Part shown: positions 18,424 through 26,204 of the stretch, piece by piece
Layout: the number at the start of each line of letters is the position of its first letter
How positions within the stretch are numbered: position 1 is the first letter of the stretch
NCBI GenBank assembly: GCA_035554115.1
Contig: DATMIW010000029.1
Location: forward strand, 124,001-188,000
Origin: CAXTSE01 sp035554115
GTDB lineage: Bacteria > Actinomycetota > Actinomycetes > Actinomycetales > Microbacteriaceae
DNA length: 64,000 bases
Direction: 5' to 3'
Notes under the pieces: model-generated
Told to the model about the DNA's origin: nothing
Databases searched by the model: none
What the model saw: only the letters and a program-made list of their open reading frames with translations
Position numbers and translations under genes: made by a program

Positions 18424-18641
18424 GAGATGGTCTGGCCGTGCCGCGAACACTCGGCGGTCCAGCCGGTGGGTGTCACCTGCACCTTGAGGCGACGTCCGCA
18501 GTCCACGCAATACCGTGGCGGTTCCATGAGGAGGCGCTGCTCGCACCCGGGGTGAGAGGTGTTCGAGTCGTCACCCGAGACGACAGGACGCCCGCAGTGA
18601 CCGCAGTAGACCGTGCCGGCCGGCAACTCCGTGGGGGTCAC
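18420..18641 (-). CDS. bsaP: Biotin synthase auxiliary protein, double zinc-ribbon
   Basis: This 73-residue protein is two Cys/His knuckles: C13-x2-C16 with H30 and C33, and C45-x2-C48 with C65 and H68. Small proteins of this kind directly after bioB in actinobacteria are named BsaP and are needed for biotin synthase to work in air in mycobacteria (family knowledge). The GTG at 18641 overlaps the bioB TGA and its own TGA overlaps the bioA ATG. It probably helps BioB keep or rebuild its iron-sulfur clusters; whether the cysteines hold zinc or iron is not shown here. Confidence 0.8.
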   Translation of the reverse strand: MTPTELPAGTVYCGHCGRPVVSGDDSNTSHPGCEQRLLMEPPRYCVDCGRRLKVQVTPTGWTAECSRHGQTIS

Positions 18642-19687
18642 AGCGTCTTCTGGAGTTCCTTGATGGGCATGTTCAAGTCGACCAGCAGCTTGACGTCGGC
18701 ATCGGCCGGACGCCCGAGAGTCGTGAGGTAGTTGCCCACGATGATGGCATTGATGCCACCGAGGAGGCCGTCACGAGTGCCCAGGTCGCCGAGCGTCAAC
18801 TCGCGCCCACCTGCGTACCGGAGCACGGTGTGCGGCATCGCGAGGCGGAAGGCGACAATTGCGCGCAGGGCGTCTTTGCCATCCATGATCTGCTGGTCGG
18901 CGAGGGGGGTTCCCGGCCGCGGGTTGAGGAAGTTGAGGGGCACCTCATGGGGCTCTAGCGCCGCCAGCTGGGCGGCGAGTTCTGCCCGCTGCTCGATCGA
19001 TTCGCCCATTCCGATGAGCGCGCCGCAGCACAGCTCCATCCCGGCTGCCCGAACCATCTCGCAGGTTTCGAGTCGCTCCTCGTAGCTGTGCGTCGTCACC
19101 ACCTCAGAGAAGAAGCTGCGAGCGGTCTCGAGGTTGTGGTTGTAGCGATGCACGCCCCACTCGGCGAGCTGGTCGACCTGACGCTGGGTGAGCATGCCGA
19201 GCGAGCACGCGATGTTGATGTCGACCTCTTTGTTGATGCGGTCGATCGCGAACTTGATTTGGTTCATGAGCTTGATGTCCGGACCGCGCACCGCGGCAAC
19301 GATGCAGAACTCGGTGGCGCCCGTTGCGGCTGTTTCTTTGGCGGCCTGAACCAGCGCGGGGATGTCGAGCCAGACCGAGCGCACCGGCGAGTCGAAGACT
19401 CCGGATTGGCTGCAGAAATGACAGTCCTCGGGGCAGCCGCCGGTTTTGATCGAGACGATGCCCTCGACCTCGACGTCGTCGCCGCAGTATTTCAGGCGCA
19501 CCTGGTGGGCAAGTTCCAGTGCCTCGACAAGGTCGTCGTCAGAAATGCGCAGGATCTCGACGAGTTGTTGCTCGGTGAGTCCAACTCCCCGATCCAACAC
19601 CTGCTCCCGGGCGATCTCAAGAATGGGAGCAACCGACTTCTCTCGGACGCTAACGGGCTCATCTCGAGTCGCGGATACAGCGGTCAT
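18638..19687 (-). CDS. bioB: Biotin synthase
   Basis: The 349-residue radical SAM enzyme inserts sulfur into dethiobiotin. The cluster motif CPEDCHFC gives C85, C89 and C92; further BioB motifs are YNHNLET, NFLNPRPGTPL and GRELTLGDLG. AAGGAG lies 5 bases before the ATG at 19687. It is the first gene of bioB-bsaP-bioA-bioF-bioD-P450, all linked by 4-base overlaps, and is transcribed away from bioQ from a promoter with TATACT at 19732-19737 next to the palindromic operator. Confidence 0.97.
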   Translation of the reverse strand: MTAVSATRDEPVSVREKSVAPILEIAREQVLDRGVGLTEQQLVEILRISDDDLVEALELAHQVRLKYCGDDVEVEGIVSIKTGGCPEDCHFCSQSGVFDSPVRSVWLDIPALVQAAKETAATGATEFCIVAAVRGPDIKLMNQIKFAIDRINKEVDINIACSLGMLTQRQVDQLAEWGVHRYNHNLETARSFFSEVVTTHSYEERLETCEMVRAAGMELCCGALIGMGESIEQRAELAAQLAALEPHEVPLNFLNPRPGTPLADQQIMDGKDALRAIVAFRLAMPHTVLRYAGGRELTLGDLGTRDGLLGGINAIIVGNYLTTLGRPADADVKLLVDLNMPIKELQKTL

Positions 19688-19719
19688 TAGGGCTCCTTGG
19701 TACCGGGAGGAAGTGGTCC

Positions 19720-19732
19720 TGAACGGTGTTCA
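19720..19732. promoter_or_regulatory. BioQ operator TGAAC-GGT-GTTCA
   Basis: A perfect 13-base palindrome with 5-base arms lies between bioB and bioQ. It agrees closely with the TGAAC-N3-GTTAC consensus described for BioQ in corynebacteria. It begins right after the bioB -10 TATACT (minus strand, 19732-19737) and lies just upstream of the bioQ -10 TATAGT (19734-19739), so bound BioQ would block both promoters. Confidence 0.75.
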
Positions 19733-19739
19733 GTATAGT
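19732..19739. promoter_or_regulatory. Back-to-back -10 elements of bioB and bioQ
   Basis: AGTATAGT reads as TATACT on the minus strand for bioB (19732-19737) and as TATAGT on the plus strand for bioQ (19734-19739). The bioQ element is 7 bases before its ATG, so bioQ mRNA is probably leaderless, while the bioB mRNA keeps a leader with AAGGAG. Confidence 0.55.
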
Positions 19740-19746
19740 GACGTGT

Positions 19747-20370
19747 ATGCCCGGCGAACGCACCACACCTCGTCGCGACCGGGAATCGGTGATTACTGCT
19801 GCACTCGCTCTGCTCGATGAGCACGGGCTGGCGGAACTCACCATGCGCCGACTGGCGGCCGCTCTCGATGTGCAACCCAGTGCCCTGTATTGGCACGTCA
19901 CCAACAAACAGACCCTTCTTGCGGCACTTGCAGATCGCATACTCGGTCATGCCCGGCCCTCCCCCGCAGAAGACGTTGACTGGCGCACCGCGGCTGCCGC
20001 CGAGGCCGCAGCGATCCGGGACGCTCTGCTCGCGTATCGCGACGGAGCAGAAGTTGTTCTGAGCACCCGCGCTCTCGGACTCGGTGCCGAGGAAGCGCAC
20101 CGACGCCTCACTGGAGCATTGCGTCGTGGTCACGATGCCGCAATCGCGGAGCTCGCGGCCACCGCACTTTTGCACCTTGTCTTGGGCGACGCAGCCCTTG
20201 TTCAGCAGCGTCTACAGGCGGACAGTCTCGGTGTCGTCACTCCCGCAGTCAGCTTGGATTCGGGAGATAGTTCAGACAGCGCTGCGGCATTCCGTCTCGG
20301 TGTCGACCTTCTGCTGAGCGGCCTCGAAAAAGGTGCACTAACAGGCCGCGACGGGGTCGGACCGCGTTAG
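19747..20370 (+). CDS. bioQ: TetR-family biotin operon repressor
   Basis: The 207-residue protein has an N-terminal TetR helix-turn-helix (LTMRRLAAALDVQPSALYWHV near residues 32-52) and a variable C-terminal domain. Its place divergent to bioB, next to a BioQ-type palindrome, and followed by bioY identifies it as BioQ. In corynebacteria and mycobacteria BioQ represses biotin genes. The ATG at 19747 is chosen over an upstream in-frame GTG because that start would lie inside the operator. It is followed 46 bases later by bioY. Confidence 0.85.
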   Translation: MPGERTTPRRDRESVITAALALLDEHGLAELTMRRLAAALDVQPSALYWHVTNKQTLLAALADRILGHARPSPAEDVDWRTAAAAEAAAIRDALLAYRDGAEVVLSTRALGLGAEEAHRRLTGALRRGHDAAIAELAATALLHLVLGDAALVQQRLQADSLGVVTPAVSLDSGDSSDSAAAFRLGVDLLLSGLEKGALTGRDGVGPR

Positions 20371-20403
20371 ATCGAACCACTTGGACGATGAGTCGTTGTC
20401 GAG

Positions 20404-20409
20404 TATTGT
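20404..20409 (+). promoter_or_regulatory. Possible separate -10 element for bioY
   Basis: TATTGT lies 7 bases before the bioY ATG at 20417, and there is no ribosome binding site. bioY may have its own leaderless promoter besides read-through from bioQ. No BioQ palindrome is seen here. Confidence 0.4.
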
Positions 20410-20416
20410 GACCGCA

Positions 20417-21067
20417 ATGACGACAGTCGATTCCTCCTCAGGCCTTGTTCTGGCTGATCGAGTATTTCCGCGTCATCTCGCCGTTGATGTGGCGCTCGTG
20501 TTCTCAGGCACAGCGCTCGTCGCACTTTTCGCGCAGATAGCGATTCCGCTCAACCCTGTGCCGATAACCGGCCAGACCCTTGCCGTGCTTCTCGTCGGTG
20601 CCAGCCTTGGCTGGGCACGCGGCGTAATGGCGCTGGGGCTGTACGCGGCGGCGGGTATTGCCGGGCTGCCCGTCTTCTCCCCCAACGCCGACGGCTCCCA
20701 CAGTGTCGGGTTCAGCGTGATTACCGGCCCGAAAGGCGGGTACATCATCGGGTTTATTCTGTCGGTCGCGCTCGTCGGCTGGCTGTCCGAACGTCAGTGG
20801 GACCGGAAGATTTTCAAAGCCCTCGCCACTTGTGCCGGCGGGACGGTTGTGACATTTCTCGTCGGTGTGTCATGGCTCTATGCCGTATTGAAGGCGGCGG
20901 GGCCGTCAATGTGGCGTGATGAACTCCATTACGACTCCGTGTTCGCCGCCACGATGGGTGCAGGCCTTCTCCCGTTTCTCCTGGGAGGCGTGGTCAAGGC
21001 CGCTATTGCCGCAGTTCTGTTGCCGCTTGCCTGGATGGGCGCGAACAGGCTGAAGGAACGCGAGTAG
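20417..21067 (+). CDS. bioY: Biotin transporter substrate-binding subunit
   Basis: The 216-residue membrane protein has about six hydrophobic helices and the BioY-type segments NPVPITGQTLAVLLVGASLG and GPKGGYIIGF. It is the S component of the ECF biotin uptake system. No bioM or bioN energising genes are in the window, so the ATPase and T subunits are elsewhere or it works with a shared ECF module. The start is the ATG at 20417 rather than an upstream in-frame ATG at 20381, because homology and the -10 spacing fit better. Confidence 0.92.
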   Translation: MTTVDSSSGLVLADRVFPRHLAVDVALVFSGTALVALFAQIAIPLNPVPITGQTLAVLLVGASLGWARGVMALGLYAAAGIAGLPVFSPNADGSHSVGFSVITGPKGGYIIGFILSVALVGWLSERQWDRKIFKALATCAGGTVVTFLVGVSWLYAVLKAAGPSMWRDELHYDSVFAATMGAGLLPFLLGGVVKAAIAAVLLPLAWMGANRLKERE

Positions 21068-21075
21068 TTACTTCG

Positions 21076-21405
21076 TTAGATGCTGAAGCCAATCGCGCGC
21101 ATCATGTCGCGACCGTCGTCGGTTATGCGCTCGGGGCCCCACGGCGGCATCCACACCCAGTTGATGCGGAACCGTTCCACAAGTCCGTCAAGAGCTTGAC
21201 CGGTCTGCTCTTCGATCACGTCGGTGAGAGGGCAGCCGGCTGAGGTGAGAGTCATCGAAATGATGAGTGCGTCGTTTTCGTCGTCCCACGCCAGGTCGTA
21301 GATCAGGCCGAGATCGACAATATTGACGCCGAGTTCGGGGTCGATAACGTCCTTCAGGCCATCTTCGATCGAGTCGAAGACCTTTGGGTCGAGTGCGGTG
21401 GGCAT
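21076..21405 (-). CDS. sufT: SufT/MIP18-type metal-sulfur cluster assembly factor
   Basis: The 109-residue DUF59 protein has IDPELGVNIVDLGLIYD near the N-terminus and SAGCPL with the conserved cysteine C58. These proteins help mature iron-sulfur proteins. It is the last gene of the suf operon, 27 bases after sufC. PaaD and MIP18 proteins share the fold, but the suf context supports SufT. Confidence 0.88.
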   Translation of the reverse strand: MPTALDPKVFDSIEDGLKDVIDPELGVNIVDLGLIYDLAWDDENDALIISMTLTSAGCPLTDVIEEQTGQALDGLVERFRINWVWMPPWGPERITDDGRDMMRAIGFSI

Positions 21406-21432
21406 AAAACCAGGGTACGCGGTCGGCCCGGC

Positions 21433-22191
21433 TTACGCCGAGGCGCTCACATAGCGGTCGTAGCCTTCGTCTTCGAGACGATCGGCCAGCTCACGGCCGC
21501 CCTCTTCGGCGATTCGCCCATCGACAAACACGTGAACGAAGTCCGGCGAGATGTAGCGGAGGATCCGCGTGTAGTGGGTGATGAGAAGCACCCCAAGACC
21601 CAGAGTGCTGTGGGCGCGGTTCACACCCTCAGAAACGATCTTGAGCGCGTCGACGTCAAGACCCGAGTCGGTCTCGTCGAGCACAGCAAACTTGGGCTGC
21701 AGAAGCTCAAGCTGCAGGATCTCGTGGCGCTTCTTCTCACCGCCCGAGAATCCTTCGTTCACGTTGCGTGCCGCGAACTCAGGGTCCATGCGCAGATTCT
21801 TCATCGCCTCACGGACAGTTGTCGTCCAGCCGCGGATTGCGGGGGCCTCACCGTCGATCGCGGTCTTCGCGGTGCGAAGGAAGTTCGACACTGTGACGCC
21901 GGGGATCTCGACCGGGTACTGCATGGCCAGGAACAACCCGGCGCGAGCCCGCTCGTCGACGCTCATGTCGAGAACATCGGCTCCGTCGAGGGTTATCGAT
22001 CCGCCGTCGACCTTGTAGCGCGGGTGGCCGGCGATCGTGTAGGCCAGTGTCGATTTACCTGAGCCGTTGGGGCCCATAACGGCATGAATCTCGCCCTCGT
22101 TGATCGTCAGGTCGACGCCCTTGAGGATCTGCTTCGTGCCCTGATCGGTCTCAATCGAGACTTTGAGGTCTTTGATTTCCAGTGTGGACAT
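21433..22191 (-). CDS. sufC: Fe-S cluster assembly ATPase SufC
   Basis: The 252-residue ABC ATPase of the SufBCD scaffold has Walker A GPNGSGKST, signature FSGGEKKR, and Walker B AVLDETDSGLD, the SufC-specific form. It drives shape changes of SufB-SufD during cluster building. The ATG at 22191 (MSTLEIKDLKV) is preferred to an in-frame ATG 21 bases upstream because homology starts there. It is 17 bases after the Rieske gene. Confidence 0.96.
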   Translation of the reverse strand: MSTLEIKDLKVSIETDQGTKQILKGVDLTINEGEIHAVMGPNGSGKSTLAYTIAGHPRYKVDGGSITLDGADVLDMSVDERARAGLFLAMQYPVEIPGVTVSNFLRTAKTAIDGEAPAIRGWTTTVREAMKNLRMDPEFAARNVNEGFSGGEKKRHEILQLELLQPKFAVLDETDSGLDVDALKIVSEGVNRAHSTLGLGVLLITHYTRILRYISPDFVHVFVDGRIAEEGGRELADRLEDEGYDRYVSASA

Positions 22192-22208
22192 GGTGTTCGC
22201 AGTGCCTT

Positions 22209-22535
22209 TCACACAACCAGGCGGGTAGCCGGGTCGACGTAGACGGCGCCATCGATAACCTCGACGGCGAAAACAGGGACCGGCTCATAGGCCGGCAGGG
22301 TGAGCGGCTTACCGCTCGTGAGCTCGAACTTCGAGCCATGTGCCCAGCATTCGAGAGTGTCGTCTTCGACGAAGCCCTCACTCAGTGAGATATCGCCGTG
22401 GGTGCAGGTGTCTCCGAGCGCGTGAACAGCGCCTGCAGAGTCCATGACGACGGCAACGGCTATCCCGTCGACCATCACCTTCACGGCAGTCGAGGGTGAA
22501 AGCTCTGCAAGAGTGCAGACCTGGACGCCGCTCAC
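22209..22535 (-). CDS. Rieske-type 2Fe-2S ferredoxin of the suf operon
   Basis: The 108-residue protein has both Rieske ligand boxes, CTHGDI with C44 and H46 and CWAHGSKF with C63 and H66. It resembles the ferredoxin components of non-heme dioxygenases. The GTG at 22535 overlaps the sufD TGA, so it is translated with the Suf scaffold. Such proteins are regular members of actinobacterial suf operons and may pass electrons for cluster assembly, which is inferred from context. Confidence 0.88.
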   Translation of the reverse strand: MSGVQVCTLAELSPSTAVKVMVDGIAVAVVMDSAGAVHALGDTCTHGDISLSEGFVEDDTLECWAHGSKFELTSGKPLTLPAYEPVPVFAVEVIDGAVYVDPATRLVV

Positions 22536-23671
22536 GCGACGGCTCCGAGCTCGGCTTCTAACGCCCCCAGCAGACGCGCCTCGAGTTCGGGTTCACCGAT
22601 CTTCTGCACGACCTCGGTCAGAAAGCCCAAGACGACCAGACGACGGGCCTCGTCTTCGGGAATGCCGCGAGCTTGCAGATAGAACAGGTGCTCGTCATCA
22701 AAACGACCGGTGGCACTCGCGTGACCGGCGCCTGCGATATCGCCTGTCTCAATCTCGAGGTTGGGGATCGAGTCGGCGCGCGTTCCCTCGCTGAGCACGA
22801 GGTTGCGGTTCTGTTCGTAGCTGTCCGTGCCGGGTGCGGTTTGCCCGATCAGCACATCGCCGATCCAGACTGTGTGCGCGCCCGCGCCGTTGAGCGCGCC
22901 CTTGTAGGTCACGCGGCTCTTCGAATCCGGAGCGTCATGGTGCACAAAGACCTGCTGTTCCAGGTGCTGACCGGCGTCGGCAAAGTACACGCCGAGCATC
23001 TCGACGTCGGACCCCTCTCCGGCAAGACGCGTGGAGGGGTTCACGCGCACGATGCTTCCGCCGAGCGAAATGACAATGTGCTTGAGGAATGCGTCGCGGT
23101 CAACACGCGCGAAATGACTCGCAAGATGGACACCGTCGGCATCCCATTCCTGCAGGCTCACGACGGTGAGGTGCGCGCCTTGGTCAACGATGACCTCGAC
23201 ATTTTCGGCCAGGCGGGCTGAACCTCGGCTGTCGAGGACCACGAGGCCGCGGCTGTTCGCCTTCGCATGCACGATCGTGTGCGCCCCGCGGGCTGCTGTG
23301 CCGAGAGTGCTGCGGGTGATGGTGAGCGAGCTCGTGGCCTCGCCTGAGACCGTCACTAGAAGCGCCTTCTCAAACGACGAGCGGGCATTTGCCGAGGCCC
23401 GATCCTCCGGCGTTCCAGCCGTGCCGACGAGGGGGTGCGTGCGATCGATCCATTCGACGTCGGTGCCCGCGACCTCGGGGTAGAGAACGGCATACGGTGA
23501 GCCGTCGAGCTCTCCGTCGATGAGGTCGCGGATCTTGTCCACCGGGGTGAACTTCCAGTTGACCTCGCGACCGGTCACCTCCGGAAAATCGGCGTGGATG
23601 TCTGAGGTGAAGCGCGCGGATCGGGTCTGGACGGGGACCGGGGCCGGGGACTTCGAGAGAACAGCGGTCAT
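22532..23671 (-). CDS. sufD: Fe-S cluster assembly protein SufD
   Basis: The 379-residue protein has the SufB/SufD beta-helix core and ends with HLFYLQARGIPEDEARRLVV, the conserved SufD/SufB tail motif. It pairs with SufB and SufC to form the cluster scaffold. It lies 3 bases after the sufB stop and overlaps the Rieske gene by 4 bases. Confidence 0.95.
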   Translation of the reverse strand: MTAVLSKSPAPVPVQTRSARFTSDIHADFPEVTGREVNWKFTPVDKIRDLIDGELDGSPYAVLYPEVAGTDVEWIDRTHPLVGTAGTPEDRASANARSSFEKALLVTVSGEATSSLTITRSTLGTAARGAHTIVHAKANSRGLVVLDSRGSARLAENVEVIVDQGAHLTVVSLQEWDADGVHLASHFARVDRDAFLKHIVISLGGSIVRVNPSTRLAGEGSDVEMLGVYFADAGQHLEQQVFVHHDAPDSKSRVTYKGALNGAGAHTVWIGDVLIGQTAPGTDSYEQNRNLVLSEGTRADSIPNLEIETGDIAGAGHASATGRFDDEHLFYLQARGIPEDEARRLVVLGFLTEVVQKIGEPELEARLLGALEAELGAVA

Positions 23672-23674
23672 GCT

Positions 23675-25093
23675 CTAACCGACACTGCCTTCCATGCTCA
23701 TCTCGATCAGCTTGTTCAGCTCGAGGGCGTACTCCATCGGCAGTTCGCGCGAAATGGGTTCAATGAATCCGCGGACGATCATGGCCATGGCCTCGTCTTC
23801 GGGCATGCCACGCGACTGCAGATAGAACAGCTGTTCTTCACTGACCCGCGAAACAGTGGCTTCGTGGCCGAGCTGAACGTCGTCGACGCGAATGTCGATG
23901 GCCGGGTAGGTGTCAGACCGCGAGATCGTGTCGACCAAAAGCGCGTCACAACGAACGGTGTTGGCGGAGTGGTGGGCGTTTGCGTCAACGCGGACCTCAC
24001 CGCGATAGCCGGCACGGCCTCCCCCGCGTGCGATCGACTTGGACACGATCGACGAGGTTGTGTACGGCGCCATGTGGATCATCTTGGCGCCGGCGTCCTG
24101 GTGCTGGCCGGGTCCGGCAAATGCCACCGACAGAGTCTCGCCCTTGGCGTGCTCGCCCGCGAGATAGATGGACGGGTACTTCATCGTCACCTTGGAGCCG
24201 ATGTTGCCGTCGATCCACTCCATGGTCGCTCCCTCGTGTGCGATCGCACGCTTGGTGACCAGGTTGTAGACGTTGTTCGACCAGTTCTGGATCGTCGTGT
24301 ACCGCACTCGGGCGTTCTTCTTGACGATGATCTCGACGACGGCAGAATGCAGCGAGTCGCTCTTGTAGATAGGTGCCGTGCAGCCCTCGATGTAGTGAAC
24401 GTACGAGCCCTCGTCGGCGATGATCAGCGTGCGCTCGAACTGGCCCATGTTCTCCGTGTTGATGCGGAAGTAAGCCTGCAGAGGGATCTCGACATGGACG
24501 CCCTTGGGCACGTAGACGAAGGAGCCGCCCGACCACACAGCAGAGTTGAGGGCGGCAAACTTGTTGTCGCCGGACGGGATCACCGTGCCGAAGTGCTCAC
24601 GGAAGATCTCGGGGTGCTCTCGCATAGCCGTATCGGTGTCGAGGAAGATGACACCCTGCTCTTCGAGGTCTTCGCGGATCTGGTGGTAGACCACCTCGGA
24701 CTCGTACTGCGCGGCGACGCCGGCGACCAGACGCTGGCGCTCTGCCTCGGGAATACCGAGCTTCTCGTACGTCGCCTTAATGTCTTCCGGCAGCTCTTCC
24801 CAGCTTGTCGCCTGCTTCTCGGTAGACCGGACGAAGTATTTGATGTTGTCGAAGTCGATGCCGCTGAGGTCGGCCCCCCACGAGGGCATGGGCTTCATGC
24901 CGAAGAGCTTGAGCGCCTTGAGGCGCATCTGCAGCATCCATTCCGGCTCGTTCTTGAGCGTCGAAATGTTACGCACGACGTCTTCGTTGATACCGCGGCG
25001 CGCAGTGGAGCCGGCGACGTCGGAGTCGGACCAGCCGAATTCATACTGACCAAGGCCAGAAAGCTCGGGTCGGTCGATGAGCACATCAGACAT
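23675..25093 (-). CDS. sufB: Fe-S cluster assembly protein SufB
   Basis: The 472-residue scaffold protein on which clusters form has SGGSFVYVPKGVHVE, ENMGQFERTLIIADEGSYVHYIEGC with the essential cysteine region, and LFYLQSRGMPEDEAMAM near the end. The ATG at 25093 (MSDVLIDRPEL) has AGAGG about 9 bases before it; a longer reading to 25144 lacks support. It is the first gene of sufB-sufD-Rieske-sufC-sufT. No sufR repressor gene is next to it. Confidence 0.96.
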   Translation of the reverse strand: MSDVLIDRPELSGLGQYEFGWSDSDVAGSTARRGINEDVVRNISTLKNEPEWMLQMRLKALKLFGMKPMPSWGADLSGIDFDNIKYFVRSTEKQATSWEELPEDIKATYEKLGIPEAERQRLVAGVAAQYESEVVYHQIREDLEEQGVIFLDTDTAMREHPEIFREHFGTVIPSGDNKFAALNSAVWSGGSFVYVPKGVHVEIPLQAYFRINTENMGQFERTLIIADEGSYVHYIEGCTAPIYKSDSLHSAVVEIIVKKNARVRYTTIQNWSNNVYNLVTKRAIAHEGATMEWIDGNIGSKVTMKYPSIYLAGEHAKGETLSVAFAGPGQHQDAGAKMIHMAPYTTSSIVSKSIARGGGRAGYRGEVRVDANAHHSANTVRCDALLVDTISRSDTYPAIDIRVDDVQLGHEATVSRVSEEQLFYLQSRGMPEDEAMAMIVRGFIEPISRELPMEYALELNKLIEMSMEGSVG

Positions 25094-25214
25094 GGGGCTT
25101 ACCTCTTCTCCTGCCGAATCGAACCATTCCGCTCGTGACGGCATTCCAGGTTCGGCGATGTATCCATAAGGGCCCCATCGACCTCAGAACAGCAACCGCC
25201 TGAACCCTCCAATG

Positions 25215-26204
25215 CTACAGGGTGTTGGCAGCGTCCACGGGGTATGGGAGCGAATGGTCAGGAGATGCCGTCGCGCGAGTGCGGAAAAGTGTCGTGTCGA
25301 CGTCGAGCAGAACCCGAAGCGCGCCCACCCACACGAGTGCCGCACCGAGCAAATGAAGGGCAACGAGGAGCTCGGGCAGGCCAATCAGAGACTGCACTCC
25401 CCCGATAAGCCCCTGGCCGAGCAGGATTGCGAGGAAAAAGACAGTGCGTCGCTGTCCGACCGCGGTGCCCTGCTGGCGGCGAAGGACTAGGAGAAGGATG
25501 ACGGCGAGCACGATCACGACGATCGCCAGGCTCGCATGAACCCACACGACAAGGTGCCAATTGATGAGCTGCCCGCCCACGCTCATGCGCGGAACCTTGC
25601 TGCTGTCGCCGGAGTGCGGACCGGAGCCCGACACGATTGTCCCGACGACGACGAGAAGCAGCGTCGTTGCGGTCAATGCCCAGGCAAGGCGACGCCCCGC
25701 AGGAGCGGGCGCCGCCGCCACGGTGCTTGTCGATCGCGCTTTATGCCACGTCAGGGTCGCCGTTGCGAGCAAAGCCACGGCCATAACGAAATGCAGCGCC
25801 ACGACCCACGGATTGAGGCCCGCGAGCACTGTGATTCCCCCGGCGACGGCGTTTGCCACTACGAGCCAGAACTGCGACCAGGCTAGGCGGGTGAGCATCC
25901 GGTCCCGCGGGCGCTGAAGGCGCGCAGCCACGATCGCCCAGCCGACAGCGATCACGAGCAAGCCCGTGAACATGCGGTTCGTCTGCTCGATCAGCAGGTG
26001 AATGGAGTCGGGAATCGGGACGATCACGGACGTTCCGTCGCAGGTGGGCCAGGTGGGGCATCCGAGACCTGATCCGGTGACGCGGACGATTCCACCGCCG
26101 AGGACGATCAGGACGCTCATGATGAGTGCCGCCTGGGTTGCCCAACGCAGGCCGCGCGTGCCGATCTGCCACCGTGAGGCGGCCCATCCGAGAGGAGTGC
26201 GCAT
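25215..26204 (-). CDS. ctaA: Heme A synthase
   Basis: The 329-residue membrane protein has about eight transmembrane helices and oxidises heme O to heme A for cytochrome aa3 oxidase. The first external loop has the paired cysteines in GLGCPTWPTC, conserved histidines follow in HLLIEQTNRMFTG and in ALHFVMAVALL, and a second set is in the C-terminal half (NWHLVVWVHA, ALHLLGAAL). Its ATG shares one base with the ctaB stop (TAATG), so the two are coupled. Confidence 0.93.
   Translation of the reverse strand: MRTPLGWAASRWQIGTRGLRWATQAALIMSVLIVLGGGIVRVTGSGLGCPTWPTCDGTSVIVPIPDSIHLLIEQTNRMFTGLLVIAVGWAIVAARLQRPRDRMLTRLAWSQFWLVVANAVAGGITVLAGLNPWVVALHFVMAVALLATATLTWHKARSTSTVAAAPAPAGRRLAWALTATTLLLVVVGTIVSGSGPHSGDSSKVPRMSVGGQLINWHLVVWVHASLAIVVIVLAVILLLVLRRQQGTAVGQRRTVFFLAILLGQGLIGGVQSLIGLPELLVALHLLGAALVWVGALRVLLDVDTTLFRTRATASPDHSLPYPVDAANTL

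Noticed and set aside
20371..20416. Search for a second BioQ operator before bioY (CGAAC...TTGGA)
   Set aside because: The two halves do not form a palindrome and match the consensus at too few positions.
23864..25138. A 424-codon plus-strand open frame opposite sufB
   Set aside because: Shadow of sufB, rich in Val, Asp and Arg as expected from the complement of GC-biased codons; no recognisable domain or start signal.
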